From Crocodylus rhombifer (Eukaryota > Chordata > Crocodylia > Crocodylidae): a stretch of 64,000 nt of DNA. Below the pieces are notes generated by a model. It had not been told where the DNA came from and ran no database searches. It saw only the letters and a list, made by a program, of their open reading frames with translations. Of the stretch, positions 56,220-64,000 are shown piece after piece. The position numbers and the translations under genes were made by a program. Each line of letters starts with the position of its first letter. The first letter of the stretch is position 1. The stretch spans positions 406,007-470,006 of the forward strand of contig JAVSML010024570.1 of NCBI GenBank assembly GCA_038503035.1, in the 5' to 3' direction.

Positions 56220-57454
56220 CATTATCCAGTGTCCTCTTAACCCTTCCTTGGAAAGCTGAGGAGGAGATATGTGAGGCCTGGAGGAACAGAACAAGCTGAA
56301 GGGTATGCTTCAGTGAGAAGGAGCTGCCTCACTACCCATATGGATCCTTGTGTGCCCACACTGCATGTGGAATTGGACTGAGAATTCTTGGTAAGGGCTA
56401 AAGGCATATTGTTCATATTATGGGGCTGGGAAACTGCCATTTGAAGCCATAAAGCAAATGAGGATTTTCCCCTTGCCATCTGAGGCCATGGGTAAATGTT
56501 ACAGCTGCAGTGCTAAATAAACTTTTGAGGCACTACAAAAAGCAAGTGTTCGGCTGGTCAAGCTGTTTATAGTGCTGCAAAGGTGGTGAAACACTACAAA
56601 ATAATCTCTACCAAAAAGGAACATCTTAGCTTTGTAGTGCTAAGCGTAACACCCACATGGTTAAACCCCTAGTGCTATAGGGGTCACTAGGGTCCCCAGC
56701 ATCCCACAATACTCTGCTCCCTGACAGCCAACCCAGTGGCAAGCTAACAAGATGTCCTGCTTGGAGCCTGCTACCACTGCTGCTGTCCTCAGACCCCCAG
56801 CAGGAACCTGCTACAGAACGGTAAGCAAGAGGAAGTAAGCTGCGAATGCAACTGTTGTAAGCGGGGATCCTGGTTTTTCCTGATTTAAAAAAAATACACA
56901 ATTTTCAGATTAAAAGTAACCCCAAATCTACATTTTTCTGTGATTAAAATGAAACACAACTATGTATATATCTGTAGAACAGGCAGGAGGGTTTCTGCTT
57001 TGTTTGCCTGTCACCTCAAGACTGTTACCTGAGAGGACCGACGGAGTAACTCCTGAGGGAGCAAAAGCCTGCCTGCAGAAAACCAGCAGGCTAAGTAACC
57101 TGCTTACACATACATAAAAATAAAATCATTCCAATTTTTAAAAATCCTTGCTACTGCTTAGAAGCACATGTTATGATCAGTAAGAACCAGCATAGCAGCA
57201 TATTCCCCACAACTCATACAAACTACGAGCACCAGGCAGAAAAATGGACTGCAAAGCAGTAACAGAGCAACAGTTAGTTGCTCTAAGTATGCGCTGCACG
57301 AGGTCTACTGTGCTCCACACTAGTTTTACCTGCTGAATTGATTTAAGTTGTATCCTTGGACACAGACAAGAAACATTTTTCAAGTGATCTGGCCCCTGAA
57401 AGCACTTCACAGCTGTGTCATAACACATGTGCACAGATGCAAAGCACTTCTAAA
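56220..57454. other. No gene recognised; CACTACAAA-rich hairpin near 56531
   Basis: Mostly AT-rich. At 56531-56643 GCACTACAAAAAGC faces GCTTTGTAGTGC, with two more CACTACAAA or GCTGCAAAG-like motifs between, which suggests a small MITE remnant. No coding region. Confidence 0.45.
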
Positions 57455-57521
57455 ATAGCTGGCCAGCAGGGGTTGAGTTGGGCTGGCTACCAGCCCAGCC
57501 CTCCCCTCAGGCTGTCAGGTT

Positions 57522-57541
57522 GGGGGGGGGGGGGGGGGGGG
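57522..57541 (+). repeat. G20 homopolymer
   Basis: Twenty consecutive G followed by AAGGGG. It is long for a vertebrate genome, can form G-quadruplex structures and is prone to assembly error. Confidence 0.95.
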
Positions 57542-57811
57542 AAGGGGAGAAAAGGAGTTTCTGACTGCTGCTTTCAATGGCTAGCACTGATGGGGAGGGG
57601 GCAGGGAACAAGGTCCCCTCACCTTTGCAGCCCCACCCCCACCCCAGCTGCCCTGGCTGGGATATTGTGGGGAGCCGGGTTGGGCCTGCAAGGTTTGGGG
57701 GCTTCTGGGGTGGTGACAGTGCAGGGCTTGGGCAGAGCCACAATACGCTTCCCGCATATCCCTGCCCACAGAACTGGGGCTCTGCCCTGGCCCCAGCCAC
57801 ATGTTGTCATG

Positions 57812-58325
57812 GTCCAGTTCTGGGCACCGTACTTCAAGAGGGATGTCGACAGCATGGAGAGGGTCCAGAGGAGGACCACTCGCATGATCAGGGGGCAGCA
57901 GGGCAGGCCCTATGACGACAGGCTGCGGGACCTGAACCTGTTCAGCCTCCACAAGAGAAGGCTGAGGGGGATCTTGTGGCCTGTTATAAACTAGTCAGGG
58001 GGGACCAGCAGGCATTGGGGAAGTCACTGTTTCCCCAAGCACCGCCAGGAGTGACCAGGAATAACGGTCACAAGCTGGCAGAGGGAAGATTTAGGTTAGA
58101 TATCAGGAGATGCTACTTCACTGTCAGGGCAGCTAGGATCTGGAACCAACTTCAAGAGAAGTGGTGCAGGCTCCTACCCTGGGGGTGTTTAAGAGGAGGT
58201 TAGATGAACATCTTGCTGGGGTCATTTGACCCCAGTACTCTTTCCTGCCATGACAGGGGGGTCGGACTAGATGATCTGCTCAGGTCCCTTCTGACCCTAC
58301 AAACTATGAAACTATGAAACTATGA
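57812..58325 (+). mobile_element. CR1 LINE copy j, 3' fragment
   Basis: Starts at VQFWAPYFKRDVDSMERVQR and ends in three units of ACTATGAA (58299-58325). Two frames (to 57994 and 57976-58203) cover RMIRGQQGRPYDDRLRDLNL and the C-terminal region, with a frameshift near 57966 where one G is missing. Substitutions are few, so this is one of the younger copies. It lies within a GC-rich hAT-like remnant. Confidence 0.94.
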
Positions 58326-58772
58326 GCCCCGGGTCTCCACAGAGACCAGCCAGGAGCTACACAGAAATGAACAGCTGGATAGAGAGCTGCATCCAGGGCC
58401 GGGATCGCGGGGTGACGTCAGCATGGGGCTAGGGCTGGGCAGATGCCTCTGCCCATGGAACTCATGCCTATCACAGGGGCATTTGGGCAGCAGATCATGG
58501 CTCTGCCCTGGCCCTGGCCCAAGCCCTAGGCTATCACTGCCCCAAAATCCATCTCCGGGGTGCCATTCCCCGCTGGCGCACAGCCTCATCCCAGCTGCTC
58601 AGCCATACGGCCTGCTCATGCAGGTTCTGCCCCCAGGCAGACCAGGGTGCCCGGAAAGCAGGGCTGGGTCCAGCAGCGACAGCCAGAAGGAGGAACCACT
58701 GCTGGGGCTGCTGGGAAATGGTGTCCTCCATAGGCCAGATGCAGCTGGCAAGCTGTATTTTGCCCACCCCTG

Positions 58773-60779
58773 CCTAAGTTATCTGCATGGGTGAGCCCCT
58801 GGGGTGGGGCAAAGAGGCAAGTTCTGCTAGTGTGAGTTTAAAAAAAACAAACCATTTCTCTGAGGGAATTATGAAAGGTATGTGGCAGCAAAAGGACCAC
58901 AGCAGATGGAGGAAGGCTTGGGTCAGATGGTATGGATTCAGTTCCTTTCAAGAGGATGAGTAAGGGGTTATGCCTACACTACATTTTCTTTTTCATTGGT
59001 GTTTGTGTACTGCAATGTTCCACTATTGCAAACAAACCTTATTAGCTCAGACTTTTCTATTTTGATTTGTCCTGTTTCTATGCGTCAGTATGAAGAACTA
59101 ATATACTCAGTAGCACAAATTCGCCACTGCAATGAGACTAGAAGAGATAATCATAAAAAGGTCACTCCCTTAAAACACAATCTGACAGCAGCTTCCACTG
59201 CACCTCCTCTCCCTGCTCCAATATAAGTGGAGTCAATGGGGAAGGGTTTTAATTGAGGTAAGCCAATGTTCAATAAAAGGTTCTGTAGCCAAGTAGTCAG
59301 CAGGTGTCAGCAGGTGTCATTTTAGGGCCATCTTGCAATGCTCATCTTCTGACTCAGGTTTTGAGGGTGGAGATGCGCAATAAGAACTAGCACTGGTGGG
59401 GATGGCAGGAGTACAAGAAGATAGTACGGGGGATGGAAACATCTCTTCAATCATTTAACCTCTGGTATAACAGGCATGGCACTGCTAGGTTTCCTTTTAA
59501 ATGTGACAAGATTTCTTCCCCATCGATGTCCAGGAAGAGTGTGAGCCACTTGTGCACGACTGTTGTCCTCCACTTACATGAAGGGAAGGACAAATTATGT
59601 GCTAATATGCACCCTGAAATGTCTTTGTCCTCTGCTTTCAATCTCACTCTCAGTATTTAACTTTTTGAACTTTTTGAACTCACACATGGCACACAGCAAC
59701 TAGGATTTAATAGTTACACCTGTTCCACTATGATTCATGATCTATTAACTCACAAACATTTTAAGTCTTATACTCTTGCTACTTTGATGCACAACAAAAA
59801 TAGATTTTCAACTAATGAAGATTAAGAACAGCTACTAAGTGAAAAATCATTCACTTTCTGACACTATCAGAGACAAGACACTGGGATATATGGACCTTTG
59901 GCCTGACAAAGTATGGCAGTTCTTACTTAGAAGATTAGCAAATATGATGGCTTAAATGGCAACTTCCATTTTGGTTGATACACCAAGGCTGAAGGAGAGA
60001 CTTGCAGGGCCTAATACCTGAATCATTATGTGAGTGCTAAATACTCAGATTCTGGAGCTTGGGGCAGTAGCAGATTAACATCATCTGTGGTTAGGTATTA
60101 ACAGAGACTAACCAGTTTGCTACACTTTGGAAAGAAAAACTAGGATTGAAACCTAAGGCAAATGAAATAAAGAAGCAATCTACTAATCAGGACCTAGGTA
60201 AAGAGTACTCAGAACTGCTCCACTTCTTTTCTATGATTCTGTTGTCAATGTAAAGTCTGAATAATTCTGTTTGTCTGCAGAAGGAACGACTGCTCTGGTC
60301 TTTGTTTTGTTTTCTTTAACCTAAAATAATTTTACTGAATGTACATACTTTGCTTTTTGTGGATGGCAACAATGAAAAGTGAATATTCTTTTCCATATAA
60401 GTAATGCTTTTCTTAGAAAAACCATAATACTTAATAATTAAGGGAAAACCATTAAGTATTTCTTAAAAAATAAAACACAAAGCAATGTGGAATTATTTAT
60501 TAATCACTTTTGGACAATTAACAACAAATAGGACAAAAAACAATTCATACATCAAAACAGCACAGCTAGACAAAATGAACAGTTCTGTAAGAACAAAGGA
60601 AAAATCATCATCTACTTTCATCTACAACCCTTTACGTGACCCATGGGAGACATCATCCTTCAACTGTGAGAGATTGCTGATGACGACTACATAACAAAAC
60701 ACAGTACACTGAAAACAAAATACCAAAGAAAAAAAAGCAATGGCTCCTATCCTGCTACAGTCCCAACAGTAAACTAGAT
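58773..60779. other. No gene recognised
   Basis: AT-rich sequence. Short frames (58996-59226, 59433-59660, 60485-60694) have no known motif. Confidence 0.5.
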
Positions 60780-61310
60780 CCAAAGAGAAAATGCACAGTA
60801 CAACTAAGGAAGTATTTCAGAGCTGCTTTGGGGGATGGCAAAAGGTCTTTGAAGATCACAGGACTGATTCAGCTAGGTGTTTTAAATGGGAGTTTGGGTG
60901 CTCAACAAGCAGCAGAGCTGCTGCATTCCGGCTCAGAAGGGAACACCTGGGGGGGTTGGGTGGAGTGGATGATCCTGCCCAGCTGCTGCTGTTGCCCCCT
61001 GCTGAGCCCAGCTGGAAGGGAGCAGCAGAAACTCTGGAGCACCCTCCACCCCCTCAATAGTCTGGGACAGCAGCAGCCGTGGGTGGGGGAGGAGGCAAAT
61101 GGGAAGGAGCGGGGTGCTGCTGAAAATGGAGGGTGGAGGGAGGGGGTGCTGAGAGTGGCAGATGTGATTCTTACTTGATTTGGGGACTTAAAAACAATCC
61201 CTCCTGCTGATCCTGTGACATGGGAATGGGGGAGGAGCTAGGAGTTGGGTGCAACCCCCACACCCCCCTGGATCCATTCATGTGTTTGCAGACTAATCTT
61301 CCCAAACCTG
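60780..61310. other. GC-rich stretch, no gene recognised
   Basis: The purine-rich G-rich block 60900-61160 has two overlapping frames (60791-61060 and 60828-61178) that read as low-complexity protein. No repeat partner found in this window. Confidence 0.45.
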
Positions 61311-61902
61311 ACATAAGGATATAGTAGTCAGTACAGTTGTTGCTGCAAAAGAATACAGCAATTTTTTTTTTTATCAACTGGACCTTGTACTCGAGAAATG
61401 TTCTTGTTTTCATCTTTCCAAAGATGCAATGCCTCGTCTCCAATGTTCATCTATTTGGTACTGCTTAATTTTTTTTTTTACTGGTATTAACCTTTCCTTA
61501 CTTATCCCTTACTTCCAGAAATTGAAGCTGAGGCTGCAATTTGTTGGTCTCAGCCACTGTTCCACTGACAAAAGCAAGCATTAAAAATCTTAAAATGGCG
61601 GAGGAAATAATGTGACGATGTGCTATCATCTGACAAACAGAAAAATGTATAGAAGTCCAGTTCCTTGCTATCTGTGGCAGATAACATTCCTCTTTAATTT
61701 ATTATGTATAATCTTTTGTCAAGGTACACTATTTGAAATTTGCTTACAAACTAAGTGTATCTGTGCTTCTTTCTCTGCATAATACAGGATAAAAACGAAG
61801 GCTAACTTCAGAAAAATCTCTCTTTATTTTAACTTCATATGAAATATGTGCAGTAGCTAGCTTTTATGTTTGAATGGCTAGTCTTGTTTATCTCATAGCT
61901 TT
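61311..61902. other. No gene recognised
   Basis: AT-rich spacer. Confidence 0.5.
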
Positions 61903-62017
61903 AGCTGGTTGAAACCCCTTGTACAAACAATTCATCATTGGGAAATCACCCCCACCCACTCCCCACCCTCTCCTTTCCCCAGTGACAAATTGTTTGCACA
62001 AGGGATTTCAACTAGTT
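61903..62017. repeat. Hairpin with ~43-base arms
   Basis: The left arm (61903-61945) AGCTGGTTGAAACCCCTTGT, ACAAACAATTCATCATTGGG is the near inverse of the right arm (61974-62017), with about seven mismatches. The loop is a C-rich 28 bases. It may be a tiny MITE; no duplication was found. Confidence 0.85.
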
Positions 62018-62207
62018 TGTGTGCACGTGCACCTTCCTGCCTTCCCCCAGCCACAGGCGCATGGACATAATTTATTGATTATTCCCATTAGGCAGTTTGT
62101 GGCTGATATGAGGATGTTCCATCAAATAAACCGTGGAAACTTTCAAGTGAAGCTACAGAAGCCAAGTCTCTCTAGATTATTTAAACAGATTTGTGTTTAC
62201 ACATATA

Positions 62208-62461
62208 GGGCATGTCTACATGTGTCACTATGGCAACATTATTACTGTGCTGTGATTTAGTATTTTCTTTTGGAAGTACTAAATCATGGCACAGTAACAG
62301 CCTGCACTGTTATTTTTAGCAGCTACTTCGCTGCAGCAGCATGTTATACTAAGGGAGCGCAACACTACGGTGCCATAGCTGCTGGTCATGTGTTCGCCGA
62401 TGGATGCTATGTTGCTCTAGTGCATCACTATGGCAACATAGCATCATGTGTAGATGCGCCC
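62208..62461 (+). mobile_element. MITE M1, copy 3
   Basis: Left end GGGCATGTCTACATGTG, right end CATGTGTAGATGCGCCC, 254 bp. Inner hairpin TTACTGTGCTGTGATTTAGT and AGTACTAAATCATGGCACAG (about 62241-62298). ACTATGGCAACAT repeats appear near both ends (62228 and 62428), extending the terminal inverted repeat. No transposase; short frames inside are incidental. Confidence 0.65.
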
Positions 62462-63891
62462 ACCAAATAGGAAATGATTTCTCAGCAGCAGTAGACTTAA
62501 GAGCTTTTCCCTTTCTAATTTATGTGCTTCTATAATGGTTTACTTCCTCCTAAAATTATACTCCACTCCAGTTCCTTAGGGTACCCCCTCTTTGCTTTAT
62601 GTACCATCTTCCATAGAAGCTTTATATTCATTTGGGAAGCTGTCTTTCAGAGGGCCGAAAGTTGCCCTTCAGCCTTGCTCTATGCTGGTCATCATTAGGC
62701 CACCAGTCTGCCCTATCCTTATACTGTAATCTGAACAGGACTCCCAATCTGCTCATCTAATGAGGCACCCTTCAATACACTTATCCCCAAGGCCCAACCC
62801 AGACAGCCTGCCTTCTGGGGCACCTACCCCTCTAGGCCATCTCCAGGAACTAGCCCCAAACCACAGGGTGAATCACTAGCACCAACCATGATAGCATGCT
62901 TCCTAGGGTGTCCCTTTGTGTCCTCCCTCATAGCCACACCCATACTTCCCAAGTTGTACTAATTCCATTCAGCCGGCCCTCTGGCATGGTCTTAACATCA
63001 GGCCCCCCAGCCCCTGCTCCAGCCCACCAGGTCCCTGATCCTCACAGGGCTCAAAGCACAAAGTGACTCCTAGGCACCCTCTGAGGCTTCCAACCATCCC
63101 TGTAGACACACAAAGACCATTGCAAACTAACCAGTCCTCAACTCAAATTAAAACCCCACCTTAGGTCTCTACACTGCCACAAACCCCATGTTGCAGGTAC
63201 TTTTCTAAATCTGCAGTTCTTCTGCAGCAGGACATGTTCCCTCCCACCCCCCAAAGGTCAGAACCAGACATTTGTGGTCATCATGGCCTCTTGCCAATCA
63301 CAGGTGTGTCCCCTCAGCTTAATAAGGAGCCTGCTCTTACTGGCTGTATCTTGCCCAACTAAGCTTCAGTCCTTGCCCTCTCACCTGTCTGACGCTGTGT
63401 TCTTTTGGGCTACTGCCATGCAACTAGCTCCAAAATAGTTACTTGCAACCTGGTAACCCGTCTCTTCAGCTTCCTCTTGGTGTTTACCTGCCTGCAGCTC
63501 TCCCTTGCCCAGCTATCTGTATCTGGTAGCAGTCCTGCCTGGTGTACTTTTAAAGTAACAGAGTCTTTGGACTCCTGTTACAGTGAGTATATCTAAACTT
63601 AGTAGTTCTCCAGTAATTTTACAGACTCTCAGAGAATCTCAGCGAAGCCTTTATGACCACTGAAGCCCCAAGAAATGGTGGGCTAGGTGCCTCACAGAAC
63701 AAACTGGATTGGTTCCTGTCCCTGGGAATTTGCAAGGCAAAAGTCTGACACAGAGAGGTGGCATACATGAGATGATGCACTGACTTGTTTTATTTACACA
63801 ATTTTTAGTATTAATTCATTAAATACTCTTACTTCCCTTAAGAATACGTGTGCTGTGAAACATTAGGAAGGAGACGAATGCTGGTCTAGAA
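62462..63891. other. No gene recognised
   Basis: 62600-63590 is C-rich on the plus strand with no long frame in any direction. It may be a decayed LTR or LINE segment on the minus strand, but no terminus or motif supports that. Confidence 0.45.
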
Positions 63892-64000
63892 CAGGGATGT
63901 TCAACCTCTGGCCCATGGAGCTATCCCATCTGTCCGGTGGGGCTCCCCACGGGTTGGGAAATTTAGCAGCAGAGGAGAGGTGACCATTAATACAGCTACA
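63892..64000 (+). mobile_element. hAT-like element, left end only (cut by window edge)
   Basis: CAGGGATGTTCAACCTCTGG followed by CCCATGGAGC is a typical hAT MITE start and resembles the element at 2720. The 8 bases before it are GTCTAGAA (63884-63891), a very good match to the hAT target preference nTCTAGAn. The rest lies outside the window. Confidence 0.62.

Larger units (their letters stand above)
57455..58772. mobile_element. hAT-like remnant with GC-rich core and CR1 insertion
   Basis: The right end TTGCCCACCCCTG (58760-58772), preceded by GCCAGATGCAGCTGGCAAGC, is the same terminus as that of the hAT-like element at 2720. The left end is not clear; CAGGGGTTGAGTTGGGCTGG at about 57467 is a weak candidate. 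No 8-bp duplication was found. The two GC-rich parts around the CR1 share text such as GGCTCTGCCCTGGCCC, so the CR1 likely inserted into a pre-existing core. Confidence 0.42.

Noticed and set aside
1..64000. CRISPR arrays, operons, riboswitches and phage-type systems
   Set aside because: No regular short repeat with unique spacers, no ribosome-binding-site gene strings; all evidence is of a vertebrate genome.

Overview
This window looks like non-coding DNA from a sauropsid vertebrate, most likely a crocodilian, with a turtle as the main alternative. The case rests on ten CR1 LINE fragments of several ages, many non-autonomous DNA transposons (hAT-like, Tc1/mariner-like and elements with 3-bp target duplications), solo LTRs, a MIR-like SINE remnant and microsatellites. 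Abundant DNA transposons argue against a bird. No host exon, tRNA, rRNA, operon or CRISPR array could be supported. Every convincing protein match is CR1 ORF2 (endonuclease and reverse transcriptase), and every copy is broken.

Layout. 1-1347: 3' part of a CR1. 2720-5168: a 2.4-kb hAT-like element with an 8-bp target duplication. 7.6-9.1 kb: GC-rich repeat islands. 9204-10975: copy 1 of a TIR element I call family X, interrupted by a solo LTR (9800-10746). 12.3-15.1 kb: an old CR1, family X copy 2 (reverse) and a probable LTR. 15441-16647: a CR1 that has lost its 3' end. 17404-18535: a second solo LTR with a 5-bp duplication. 20.97-22.25 kb: a large inverted-repeat cluster. 22672-24250: a CR1. 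25.4-26.3 kb: a GC-rich island of units in alternating orientation. 27.4-31.3 kb: MITEs and family X copy 3. 31.8-32.9 kb: a mariner-like element split by a CR1 tail. 32.9-41.3 kb: a quiet AT-rich stretch with one hAT MITE. 41.3-44.7 kb: three abutting CR1 segments, including the longest copy, which keeps part of the endonuclease. 44.7-47.5 kb: GC-rich sequence with an AATAAA signal, then MITEs. 48.5-50.5 kb: a hairpin MITE and a TA-flanked TIR element. 52.4-54.6 kb: a CR1 on the minus strand. 57.5-58.8 kb: a GC-rich hAT remnant holding a CR1 tail. 61.9-62.5 kb: hairpin and MITE. A further hAT-like element starts at 63892 and runs off the window.

The sequences do not act together as a pathway. 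They record successive insertions: an LTR inside a TIR element, CR1 inside mariner-like and hAT-like elements, and a young CR1 next to an old one. The most notable items are the family X transposons (shared ends, variable GC-rich middles), the two solo LTRs dated by their duplications, and GC-rich interiors built from units in alternating orientation. Names of repeat families are inferred from motifs and were not checked against a repeat library.
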